Source: Labedella endophytica
GTDB taxonomy: Bacteria; Actinomycetota; Actinomycetes; Actinomycetales; Microbacteriaceae
Direction: 5' to 3'
Assembly: GCF_003990045.1 (NCBI RefSeq)
Contig: NZ_RZGZ01000001.1
Span: 558,001-622,000 of the forward strand
Length of the DNA: 64,000 nt
The notes below the pieces were generated by a model, which saw only the letters and a list, made by a program, of their open reading frames with translations, was not told where the DNA came from and made no database searches. Every line of letters starts with the position of its first letter. Within the stretch, counting starts at the first letter, position 1. Shown piece by piece: positions 27,739-35,619 of this stretch. The position numbers were made by a program, and so were the translations under genes.

Positions 27739-29142
27739 CTATACGTCGTCGGGGCGGGAGGATGCCGCCACGCGGGGGTCGGCGACGCGTCGCGTGGGTG
27801 CCTTCTCCGACTCCGTGTAGTAGGTCAGTCGTTCGTGTCCCGTGACGTCGTTCGTCACGACGCCGAGTACACGCGCTCCGACGGAGCCGAGGGTCGCCAT
27901 GGCCTTCGAGAGCTGCGGGCGCTTGGTCTTCTTGGATCGGGCGACGACGATCGCGCCGTCCGTCTCGTGCACGAGCCACAGGGGATCGGTCACCGGGATG
28001 AGCGGGGAGGTGTCGATGACGACGAAGTCGTACCGCTTCTTCAGCTCGGCGAGCGTCGCGCGCATGGTGTCGGACGCGAGGAGCTGGTTGGGATTCGGCG
28101 GGACGGTGCCCGCGGTCAGCACGTCGAGACCGCGGGTGCCCCAGGGCTGGACGGCCTCCTCGATCGTGGAGCCCCCGAGCAGGACGCTCGTGAGGCCGAC
28201 GGTGCCGTCGAGGCCCGTGTAGTCGGCGACCGACGGCTTGCGGAGGTCGGCGTCCACGAGGAGGACGCGCCCCATGCTCTCGGCCAGGGCCAGTGCCAGG
28301 CCGACCGACACCGAGCTCTTTCCCTCGCCCGGCATGGCCGACGTGACGACGACGGCGGAGACGGGCTTGTCCACGTCCGCGAAGGCGAGGCTCATGCACA
28401 GGCTGCGGAACGACTCGGCGGTGGCACCGTTCGGGTTCGTGCTGATGATCTGCGCGAGGCTGCGGTCGCGGGGGCCGCGGCCGATCTCCGCGAGGATCGG
28501 CGAGTCGGTGACGAGCTCGATGTCCTTCTGGGTGCGGATGCGGGTGTCGATGAGTTCGCGGAGAACGCCCCAGGCGAGACCCAGCAGGAGACCGATCGCC
28601 GCGCCGATGGCGACGATCATCCGCGTGTCGGGGGAGAACGGCGCCACGGGTGCCGTCGCCGGCGAGATGATCGTCAGCTCCACGGGCGAGTCGGTCTCGA
28701 CGCCCCTCGTGGAGATCTCCGCGACGGCCTCGGCGAGTCGGCGGGTGACGGCCGAAGCGATCTCCTGCGCCTCGGAGGCGTCACCGCTCACGACGGAGAT
28801 CTCGATGACGACGGTGTTGAGAGGGGTGTCGACGGAGACGGCACTCGCGAGGTCCTTGACGCTCGTGTCCAGATCGAGGTCGTCGATGACGGGGCCGAGG
28901 ACGTAGTCCGTCGTCGCCATCGTGGCGTAGGACTGCACGAGCCCTTGGACGAGGCTGGATCCCTGGACGAGTTCGCCTGTCGTCTCGCCGGTCACCGTCG
29001 ACGCGTAGGCCTGGGCCGTGGAGCGGTACATGTCCGGCATCGTCTGCGCGTATCCGTAACCGGCCCCGGCGCCGAGCAGCGTCAGCGCGGTGATGACGAT
29101 CCAGTTCTTCCGGATCGCGCCGATGTAGTCGTGGATGTTCAT
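27739..29142 (-). CDS. Wzz-domain BY-kinase (polysaccharide co-polymerase)
   Basis: A 467-residue one-piece Wzc-type protein. Order: Wzz chain-length domain with membrane helices at residues 14-33 and 175-194; then the cytoplasmic tyrosine kinase with Walker A SAMPGEGKSS (268-277), Walker A' VLLVDADL (293-300) and Walker B FVVIDTSP (373-380). The C-terminal tail has only one Tyr pair (441-442). The oligomerisation motif ExxRxxR appears as ESFRSLC (243-249), with the last Arg replaced by Cys. It sets chain length with the Wzy-like polymerase and is reset by the divergent tyrosine phosphatase. ATG 29142 has GAGGGGG upstream. Confidence 0.92.
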   Translation of the reverse strand: MNIHDYIGAIRKNWIVITALTLLGAGAGYGYAQTMPDMYRSTAQAYASTVTGETTGELVQGSSLVQGLVQSYATMATTDYVLGPVIDDLDLDTSVKDLASAVSVDTPLNTVVIEISVVSGDASEAQEIASAVTRRLAEAVAEISTRGVETDSPVELTIISPATAPVAPFSPDTRMIVAIGAAIGLLLGLAWGVLRELIDTRIRTQKDIELVTDSPILAEIGRGPRDRSLAQIISTNPNGATAESFRSLCMSLAFADVDKPVSAVVVTSAMPGEGKSSVSVGLALALAESMGRVLLVDADLRKPSVADYTGLDGTVGLTSVLLGGSTIEEAVQPWGTRGLDVLTAGTVPPNPNQLLASDTMRATLAELKKRYDFVVIDTSPLIPVTDPLWLVHETDGAIVVARSKKTKRPQLSKAMATLGSVGARVLGVVTNDVTGHERLTYYTESEKAPTRRVADPRVAASSRPDDV

Positions 29143-29187
29143 GAGTCCCCCTCGGGTGAGTCGACCGGTTGAGGGGCCGGTCGCCCC

Positions 29188-29883
29188 ATGCATCGTGTCC
29201 CCGCCCGGCCGACTAGGATTGGCCGGAACGATAGGGGAGTTGTCCTGGACGAAGAACGTGGCCCGAACCTGCTGGTCGTGTGTGCCGCGAACGTCTGTCG
29301 ATCGCCCCTCGCCGAGTATCTCCTGGCTCGAGGCCTCGCGTCACTACCCGAATTCGAGGGACACTCAGTTTCGAGTGCCGGGGCGGGAGCACGAGACGGC
29401 GCAGGTCTCTGCGAACGCGTCGACGAGCGGATCGGCGCCGACGGCGCCGAGTTCGCGGCTGCCCATCGGTCCAGCCGACTCACGGCCGCGGACGTCGGAC
29501 GCTCGGCGCTCGTGCTCACGGCCTCGAAGGCGGAGCGCGCCGCCGTCGCGACGATCGACCCGTCCGCTCGCTCTCGCACGTTCACGCTGCGAGAGGCGAT
29601 GTACCTCGCTGCGGCCGAGCCGATCGACAGCCGGGCGGGGGCCGATGAGGAGCCGCTCACCGTGTTCGCGGCGGAGATCCACGGTCGTCGCGGACTCATG
29701 CGCTCGACGCCGGCGCCGGCGCCGAGCGGTCTGCGGACCCTGCTGCGTCGGAAGCCGACGGGTGATCCGCTCGACGTGCCGGACGGGCACCATCTGACGC
29801 TGCGGCAGCACCGCAGTGCCCTCGACGATGTCTCCGACGCCGTCGATTCGATCCTCGGGGCGCTACGCCGGCTCACGCGCTGA
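29188..29883 (+). CDS. Low-molecular-weight protein-tyrosine phosphatase
   Basis: About 231 residues if started at ATG 29188. The phosphatase loop CAANVCRSP (C-x5-R) lies at residues 32-40, and a DVPDGHH segment near 190 stands for the general-acid Asp loop. It removes phosphate from tyrosines of the divergent BY-kinase and so controls chain length. The start is uncertain: TAGGAT at 29214-29219 looks like a -10 box inside the long form, and AGGGGAG at 29233-29239 sits five bases before a CTG (29245), which would give a 212-residue protein beginning just before the catalytic strand. Confidence 0.88.
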   Translation: MHRVPARPTRIGRNDRGVVLDEERGPNLLVVCAANVCRSPLAEYLLARGLASLPEFEGHSVSSAGAGARDGAGLCERVDERIGADGAEFAAAHRSSRLTAADVGRSALVLTASKAERAAVATIDPSARSRTFTLREAMYLAAAEPIDSRAGADEEPLTVFAAEIHGRRGLMRSTPAPAPSGLRTLLRRKPTGDPLDVPDGHHLTLRQHRSALDDVSDAVDSILGALRRLTR

Positions 29884-29937
29884 GGTGCCGCGGTCTCCGC
29901 TGCGACGTGCTGCGGCGTCGAGATCGATCGTCGCGGG

Positions 29938-31173
29938 TCACGCATGGGACCTGACGCCGAAACGGCGGCCGACGCCGACGCCCACGGCCGTCGCGGCCTC
30001 GGAGATGCGGCGCTGATAGGTCTCCACCGAGTGGCGCTCATGGGCGACGAGCTCGTCGGCGAGGGCTTCGGAGCGGAAACGCGTCCAGTCAGACCACACC
30101 CGCTCGAGGGCGTCGGCGATGTCCTGCGTGTCGCCCGGTTCCACCTGCTGAGCCGAACGGTAGCCCCATGCGGCCTCGCGGAGGCCTGAGGTGTCGCTCA
30201 CGACCACGGGACGGGCCGCGAGGACGCTCTCCACGGCGGTGTTGCCGAACGGCTCGTCGAGCCGGGACGGCACGACCATGACGTCGCTCGCCGCGAGGAA
30301 CGGCCAGGGCGAGTCCTGGAATCCGCGGAGGTGCACCCGGTCACGGAGGTCAAGGGCGGCGATCGAGTCGCGCAACTGGTCCTCGAACCATTCGTACCCG
30401 GGGAAGACGGCACCGACGAGGTCGAGCGTCGCCGGGATGCCGCGGTCGCGGAGAGCGGCGATCGCCTCGATGATCAGGTCGGGTCCCTTGCGGGGCGACA
30501 GTCGTCCGACGTAGAGCACGCGGAGATCGTCGTCGATGGAGGCACGCGGCGGGGCGACGGCATCGGGACCTGCGACGCCGTTGTACACGACCGTGCAGCG
30601 ATCGCCGAGTCGTGCGAAGGAGTCCCGGAGGACGCCGGCGCTGTAGTTGCTGTTCGCCACGAGTTGGTCGGCGAAGAGGAGCGGGAAGGCGAGGGTGCGC
30701 ATGACGGCACGGGACGCCGACCCTTCGGCCTCGTGCACGTGCACGATCGAGGTCACGCGGAAGAGGCGGGCGAGGAGCGTCCACAGGGGGATCGTGATGG
30801 TGTTGGTCCAGACCAGGGTCGGCCGTACCTCGCGCATGAGGCGTCGCCCGGCGCGGAGCCCGGCGATGGTCTGCGAAACGAGGGATATGAGGCCCTTCGG
30901 CGTCATCAGGCTCTTCCGCAGCACGAGAGTGGGGGCGAACACCACGCGCGCGCCCCGTTCCTCCAGCAGAGGGACGAGGGGGCCGTCGGCGGGGACGGTG
31001 ACGGTCACCGCGGCCCCGGACCGGACGAAGCCCGAGACGGACTCGAGCAGCACGCGGTCGGAGCCGTACATGTCGGCGCTCGGGTGGGCGACCAGGTACG
31101 ACACGGATGACCCGGAGCGCTCCGTCGGACGGGCGGACGTGGAGACGCGTCCGCTCACGGTGACGCCGTTCAC
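29938..31173 (-). CDS. Family 4 glycosyltransferase (GT-B fold)
   Basis: A 411-residue transferase. N-terminal half: YLVAHPSADMYGSDRVLLES and IVHVHEAEGSASR. C-terminal half: LRVLYVGRLSPRKGPDLIIE, HLRGFQDSPWPFLAASDVMV and VPSRLDEPFGNTAVESVLAARP, where E-x7-E (EPFGNTAVE) is the donor phosphate and sugar site. GTG 31173 overlaps the upstream stop by 4 nt (GTGA), which decides the start. It is the last gene of the three-gene run from the initiating transferase. Nothing recognisable lies in the 54 bp before the phosphatase stop. Confidence 0.9.
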   Translation of the reverse strand: MNGVTVSGRVSTSARPTERSGSSVSYLVAHPSADMYGSDRVLLESVSGFVRSGAAVTVTVPADGPLVPLLEERGARVVFAPTLVLRKSLMTPKGLISLVSQTIAGLRAGRRLMREVRPTLVWTNTITIPLWTLLARLFRVTSIVHVHEAEGSASRAVMRTLAFPLLFADQLVANSNYSAGVLRDSFARLGDRCTVVYNGVAGPDAVAPPRASIDDDLRVLYVGRLSPRKGPDLIIEAIAALRDRGIPATLDLVGAVFPGYEWFEDQLRDSIAALDLRDRVHLRGFQDSPWPFLAASDVMVVPSRLDEPFGNTAVESVLAARPVVVSDTSGLREAAWGYRSAQQVEPGDTQDIADALERVWSDWTRFRSEALADELVAHERHSVETYQRRISEAATAVGVGVGRRFGVRSHA

Positions 31174-32375
31174 GAGACGGGGGACGCGACGGGCGTGCCC
31201 GTCCGGCCGGAGGAGGACCGTCGAGCGGCCTTCGCGATGGGACGGATGGAGTAGCCGCCTGCGAGACGGGCCGCGAGCTGTTCGTAGCCCGTGGTCACGA
31301 GGTCCCAGTCGTACGTCGAGGCGGCGCGCTCGCGGAGGCGGTCGCCCGTCGAGAGCGTACCCGTGACGTCGGCCTCCGCCGATTCGAGGAGGGGGGACAG
31401 GGCCTCCGCCGAGCCGAAGTAGCGACCGTTCTCGAGGGTGACCTCGCGGTTGAAGGCGACGTCCCAGGCGAGGACGGCGGTTCCGGCGCCGATGGCGCGC
31501 AGGAGCGACGGGTTCGTGCCGCCGACCGAGTGGCCGTGGACGTAGGTGAGGGCGTTCGCGTAGAGCTCGTCGAGCAGATCCTGGTCCCAGACGCCTCCGA
31601 GCATACGGATGCGCGGGTCGCGGGCGGCGATCGTCTCGATGGCCGTGGTGTACTCGGCCGAGTACGGGGCGGAGCCCACGACGACGAGGGGGAGGTTCGC
31701 GTCGCTCGCGGTGTAGCCCTCGACGATCTCGCGCACGTGGTTCTCCGGTTCGAAGCGTGCGACGACGAGGTGGAACCCGCCGGCGGTGAGGCCGATCTCG
31801 GCGATCTTCGCCGTGGTCGGCTCGTCGATGATCGTGGCCCCGTAGCTGATGAGCTCCGTCGGGACGCCGAACTCGTCGTCGTAGTAGTCGGCGATGCCCT
31901 GGGCGTCGGCGATGAGCGCGTCGGAGGTGCGGACGGCCGTGGTCTCGGCGGCACGGTAGTAGCGCTTGCCGGCACCGCCCCACTTGTCGCGCTTCCATTC
32001 GAGTCCGTCCACGTGCACGGCCGTCGGGATGCCTTTGGCGCGCAGGATCGGGACGAACGGCGCGTTCGCCGCGTTGAAGACGAACGCCGCGTCGGGCGCG
32101 CGGTGCACGAGGGCGTGGAGCGTCGACAGTGCGGTGTGGCTCAGCGTCTCGGCGACCTTCACGTGGAGGGCCGGGAGGTGCACGAGGGACATGCCGAGGT
32201 GCTCGGTCGGCTTCTCGCCGTCCTTGGACCGGCAGTAGACGGTGACGGAGTGTCCGCGCTCGACGAGTCGCCGACCGATCTCCTCGATCGCCGTCTCGAA
32301 GCCGCCGTAGGCCGCGGGCACGCCGCGCGTCCCGATCATGGCGATCGAGAGGGGGGCGGTGGTCGTGGCGTTCAT
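31170..32375 (-). CDS. DUF1972-type glycosyltransferase (rhamnosyltransferase-like)
   Basis: A 401-residue GT-B transferase. It opens with IAMIGTRGVPAAYGGFETAI, the DUF1972 signature seen in rhamnosyl- and related transferases of capsule loci, and later has VHVDGLEWKRDKWG. C-terminal half: HLVVARFEPENHVREIVEG, RIRMLGGVWDQDLLDELYANA and HGHSVGGTNPSLLRAIGAG. It probably adds the second sugar after the initiating transferase (inference from gene order). The start overlaps the upstream stop by one base (TGATG) and its stop overlaps the next GTG. Confidence 0.9.
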   Translation of the reverse strand: MNATTTAPLSIAMIGTRGVPAAYGGFETAIEEIGRRLVERGHSVTVYCRSKDGEKPTEHLGMSLVHLPALHVKVAETLSHTALSTLHALVHRAPDAAFVFNAANAPFVPILRAKGIPTAVHVDGLEWKRDKWGGAGKRYYRAAETTAVRTSDALIADAQGIADYYDDEFGVPTELISYGATIIDEPTTAKIAEIGLTAGGFHLVVARFEPENHVREIVEGYTASDANLPLVVVGSAPYSAEYTTAIETIAARDPRIRMLGGVWDQDLLDELYANALTYVHGHSVGGTNPSLLRAIGAGTAVLAWDVAFNREVTLENGRYFGSAEALSPLLESAEADVTGTLSTGDRLRERAASTYDWDLVTTGYEQLAARLAGGYSIRPIAKAARRSSSGRTGTPVASPVS

Positions 32376-33886
32376 CAGTAGGCTCCGGTCGGGCGGGTGA
32401 CGACCTTGACGGTGCGCCACAGGATCATGAGGTCGCCGACGAGCGACCAGTTCTCCACGTAGTAGAGGTCGAGCCGGACGCTCTCCTCCCAGCTGAGGTC
32501 GCTGCGTCCGCCCACCTGCCACATCCCGGTGAGGCCGGGCTTGATGTACAGACGGCGTCGCACGTGGCTCTCGTAGTCGATGACCTCGCGGGGGAGCGGA
32601 GGGCGCGGGCCCACGAGGCTCATGTCGCCGATGAAGACGTTCCACAGCTGCGGGAGCTCGTCGAGCGAATACTTGCGGAGCACGCGGCCGACACGCGTCA
32701 CGCGGGGGTCGTTCTTCATCTTGAAGAGGAGTCCGTTGCCCTCGTTGTCCTCGAGCAGGGCGGCCAGGTCCTGCTCGGCCGTCGCGACCATCGTGCGGAA
32801 CTTGAGCATCGTGAAGCTGCGCTCGCCCTTGCCGACGCGTTCCTGACGGAAGAGGACTCCGCCGGGGCTGTCGAGGTGGACGAGCAGCGCGACGACGCCG
32901 AAGAGCGGCGCGAGCACGAGGAGACCGAGGCCGGAGGCGGCGATGTCGAAGGATCGCTTGAGCGCGTGGCGCACTCCCTCGAACTGAGGGATCTCGACGT
33001 GCATGAGCGGGAGCCCGTCGACCGGCCGGAAGTGGATCCGCGGCCCGGCGACGTCCGTCAGCTGAGCGGCGAGCACGAGCTCGGTACCCGTGCCCTCGAG
33101 GTCCCAGCTGAGGCTGCGGATGTAGGACGGGTTGCGGCTCGCGGCGCCGGCGACGATGACCGTGTCGGCCTGCAGATTGCGGGCGAGGGTCGAGACGGCG
33201 TTCGGGTCGCCGACGATCGGGACGCGGCGGTCGCCGACCTCGATGTGGCTCGAGGTCGCGTCGGAGACCGAGGCGGCGACGACGTTGTAGCTCGCCCGGG
33301 ACTTCTCGTTGATCTGACGCACCACGTACTCGGCCTCGTCGGTCCCGCCGACGACGATCGCACGAGAGAGGAAGCGATCGCGGGCCGGCTGGCGGATGAG
33401 CCAGTGGCGCCACATCCAGCGGGTCGAGACGAGACCGGCCGTTCCGACGCCCATGGCGGTGAAGAAGAAGGCGCGGGACACCTCGGCCTGCACGGCGAAG
33501 AGGAGCACTCCGAGCACGGCGAAGGCCACCATGCTCGCGTTGGTCACGCGCTTGTACTCGCCGGCGCCGATGCCGATCACGCGGATGTCGCGAGTGCGGT
33601 GCGCGCCGAGGGCGGCGAGCCACACGAAGAAGATGATGGTGGACGCGACGGCGTAGGTCGTGACCCAGGTACTGCCGACGGACGCCGGGTCGACGAGCGA
33701 CCGGACGAGGTAGGCGAGGGCGAGAGCCGAACCGATGACGGCGACGTCGTTGACCAGCAGTCGTGCGCGGTGGCCCTGCGCCCACTGGCGCTCCGACGTG
33801 GTGCGCGCGCTGCGGCGAGCCGCCCAGGTCGACGGCAGGAAGCGCGAGAGCTCATCGGCCGGGAGATGGTGCTTGAGCTCCGTCAT
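32375..33886 (-). CDS. Undecaprenyl-phosphate sugar phosphotransferase (WbaP/CpsE type)
   Basis: A 503-residue initiating enzyme that puts the first sugar-1-phosphate on undecaprenyl phosphate. Order: four membrane helices (about residues 45-170), a CoA-binding-like central domain with AIVVGGTDEAEYVVRQINE, another helix (GLGLLVLAPLFGVVALLVHL), then the bacterial sugar transferase domain with FRQERVGKGERSFTMLKFRTM, KYSLDELPQLWNVFIGDMSL and VGPRPPLPREV, and GLTGMWQVGGRSDLSWEE. ATG 33886 is chosen over an ATG further up because it begins the conserved region and has GGAAGG upstream. It heads the minus-strand operon of this locus. Confidence 0.93.
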   Translation of the reverse strand: MTELKHHLPADELSRFLPSTWAARRSARTTSERQWAQGHRARLLVNDVAVIGSALALAYLVRSLVDPASVGSTWVTTYAVASTIIFFVWLAALGAHRTRDIRVIGIGAGEYKRVTNASMVAFAVLGVLLFAVQAEVSRAFFFTAMGVGTAGLVSTRWMWRHWLIRQPARDRFLSRAIVVGGTDEAEYVVRQINEKSRASYNVVAASVSDATSSHIEVGDRRVPIVGDPNAVSTLARNLQADTVIVAGAASRNPSYIRSLSWDLEGTGTELVLAAQLTDVAGPRIHFRPVDGLPLMHVEIPQFEGVRHALKRSFDIAASGLGLLVLAPLFGVVALLVHLDSPGGVLFRQERVGKGERSFTMLKFRTMVATAEQDLAALLEDNEGNGLLFKMKNDPRVTRVGRVLRKYSLDELPQLWNVFIGDMSLVGPRPPLPREVIDYESHVRRRLYIKPGLTGMWQVGGRSDLSWEESVRLDLYYVENWSLVGDLMILWRTVKVVTRPTGAY

Positions 33887-34063
33887 GAGCGGACCTTCCC
33901 TGGAACGATGGCGGGCCGTTCTGCCCGGAGTCGGATGAATGAACGCATGATCGTCTACCCCCAATGTCGACGATGAGAGGACGGCCCCCCGCCCGGTCCT
34001 TTTTCGGGTCGGAATGCGGGCGGGAGGCGTCCGTGAGTGGAATGTGAGGTGCCCTCAATTCCG

Positions 34064-34130
34064 TAATCTGAGATTAGCTCAGTTACCGAAACGGGAACAG
34101 TATCCACATCACCCCCATTGCGGGGGGTGA
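34064..34130. promoter_or_regulatory. AT-rich dyads in the exopolysaccharide operon control region
   Basis: The 33887-34216 gap is non-coding. It holds nested dyads TAATC-TGA-GATTA (34064-34076) and CTGAG-ATTAG-CTCAG (34068-34082) in an AT-rich patch, and a GC-rich stem TCACCCCC (34109-34116) / GGGGGTGA (34123-34130). The dyads are about 180 bp before the initiating transferase start and could be a regulator site; the GC stem could separate the divergent transcripts. No -35/-10 pair could be assigned with confidence. Confidence 0.4.
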
Positions 34131-34216
34131 GGTCTCCTCATGTTTCGGAAAGGACCCCCCAACGGCGGATTCGCAAGGGTGACTCGATGTCGTCGACCCT
34201 CCGCTACGGTGGCGCT

Positions 34217-35083
34217 GTGACGTTCAACGAGGGTGCTGATATCCGTGGCGGCAAGGTCCGCCGGCGACGTGGCCGGACGGCCGGAGTGGCTGCTGGCGGC
34301 GGCGGTCTGGTCGTGCTCGCCGTCTTCCTCATCGGTCAGTTCACCGGGGTCGACGTGAGTGGTCTGCTCGGTGGCGGCACGAGCGGTGGGGGACAGGCGT
34401 CCGACACCGCGCTCACACAGTGTGAGACCGGGGCGGACGCGAACGAGCAGCTGGACTGCCGGATGCAGGCGGCCGCCACGTCGCTCGACGACTACTGGGC
34501 ATCGGAGGTCGACGGCTACCCGCAGCCCGAGCTGATCCTCTTCGAGGGCGCCGTCGACACGGGCTGCGGAAGCGCGACGAGCGCGGTCGGCCCCTTCTAC
34601 TGCCCGCCGGACCAGACCGTCTACATCGATACGAGCTTCTTCGAGGACCTACGGACCCGGTTCGGGTCGTCGGGCGGCTCACTCGCCCAGCTGTACGTCG
34701 TCGCCCACGAGTGGGGGCACCACATCCAGAACGTGACGGGCGCGATGGACGGCCTCGACACCTCGCAGGCGGGGCCGGAATCGGACGGGGTCCGTCTCGA
34801 GCTCCAGGCCGACTGCTACGCCGGGGCCTGGGTGCGTGCGGCCCAGGAGACGACGGACGCCGACGGCGACGTGTTCCTCGAGCCCGTGACGAGTGCGCAA
34901 CTCGCGGATGCGCTGAGCGCCGCCGAGGCCGTCGGTGACGACCGTATCCAGGAATCCGCCGGTGGTGGCGTGAATCCCGAGACGTGGACGCACGGCGCGA
35001 GCGAGCAGCGACAGGAGTGGTTCACGACGGGCCTCGAGAACGGCCCCGGATCCTGCGACACGTTCTCGGCGTCGACCCTCTGA
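34217..35083 (+). CDS. YpfJ-like neutral zinc metallopeptidase
   Basis: A 288-residue membrane-anchored protease of the KPN_02809/YpfJ family (zincin). It begins VTFNEGADIRGGKVRRRRGR, the usual family start, then one membrane helix (about residues 30-48), a Gly/Ser linker, and the catalytic domain outside with AHEWGHHIQN (HExxH, about 170-174) and ELQADCYAGAW, which supplies the third zinc ligand. The start GTG 34217 is chosen because a TACGGT box at 34205-34210 ends six bases earlier, indicating leaderless initiation. ATG 34187 is the alternative. Substrate unknown. Confidence 0.88.
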   Translation: MTFNEGADIRGGKVRRRRGRTAGVAAGGGGLVVLAVFLIGQFTGVDVSGLLGGGTSGGGQASDTALTQCETGADANEQLDCRMQAAATSLDDYWASEVDGYPQPELILFEGAVDTGCGSATSAVGPFYCPPDQTVYIDTSFFEDLRTRFGSSGGSLAQLYVVAHEWGHHIQNVTGAMDGLDTSQAGPESDGVRLELQADCYAGAWVRAAQETTDADGDVFLEPVTSAQLADALSAAEAVGDDRIQESAGGGVNPETWTHGASEQRQEWFTTGLENGPGSCDTFSASTL

Positions 35084-35178
35084 CCTGCGCGCGCCGCGCT
35101 CTCAGCTCTCCTCGCGCCCGGGATCTCCGCGCACCTGCCCTTCTGCGAACCCACCCGGTTGTTGCGCACGCAATGCCC

Positions 35179-35210
35179 CTGCGCGGGTGAAATCTCACCC
35201 GCGCAGGGCG
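35179..35210. terminator. Terminator of the metallopeptidase gene
   Basis: Inverted repeat CCCTGCGCGGGTGA (35179-35192) / TCACCCGCGCAGGG (35197-35210), perfect 14-bp stem with a 4-nt loop, about 95 bp after the stop. Confidence 0.75.
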
Positions 35211-35246
35211 TCAGCGTGCGCATCGCCGAGGAATGAGACTGTGTCA

Positions 35247-35284
35247 TTGACTATGGTGTGTGACGCACAGTAACGTGTGACGCA
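35247..35284 (+). promoter_or_regulatory. padR promoter with direct repeats
   Basis: -35 TTGACT (35247-35252), 18 bases, -10 TAACGT (35271-35276), then seven bases to the ATG at 35284, so the message is probably leaderless. GTGTGACGCA occurs twice (35258-35267 and 35275-35284), 17 bp apart, overlapping spacer and start; these are likely PadR operator half-sites for self-control. Confidence 0.6.
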
Positions 35285-35619
35285 TGGACGACGTCACCGC
35301 ACAGCACCTCCAGGAGCTCCGCCGGGGGACGGTCGTGCTCGCGTGTCTCGTCACCCTCGAGCGGGCCGACTACGGGTATGCACTGCTCGAGAGCCTCGCG
35401 ACGGCCGGCTTCTCCGTCGACGCCAACACGCTCTATCCGCTGCTCCGCCGCCTCGAACGGCAGGGCCTGCTCATGAGCGAGTGGAACACCGAGGACGCAC
35501 GGCCGCGCAAGTTCTACCGCACCTCGGCGGACGGTCGCGAGCTCGCGACGCTCCTGCGCCGCGACTGGGACGCGCTGCACACCGCCATCTCCGACCTCAC
35601 CGAAGGGACCTCGTCATGA
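35284..35619 (+). CDS. PadR family transcriptional regulator
   Basis: A 111-residue winged-helix regulator: RRGTVVLACLVTLERADYGY at residues 14-33, NTLYPLLRRLERQGLL (recognition helix, 48-63) and the wing ARPRKFYRTSADGRE. This is the short PadR form that binds DNA as a dimer. Its stop overlaps the start of the downstream HAAS-domain membrane protein (ATGA), an arrangement in which the regulator controls its own two-gene operon. The effector is unknown. Confidence 0.92.
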   Translation: MDDVTAQHLQELRRGTVVLACLVTLERADYGYALLESLATAGFSVDANTLYPLLRRLERQGLLMSEWNTEDARPRKFYRTSADGRELATLLRRDWDALHTAISDLTEGTSS

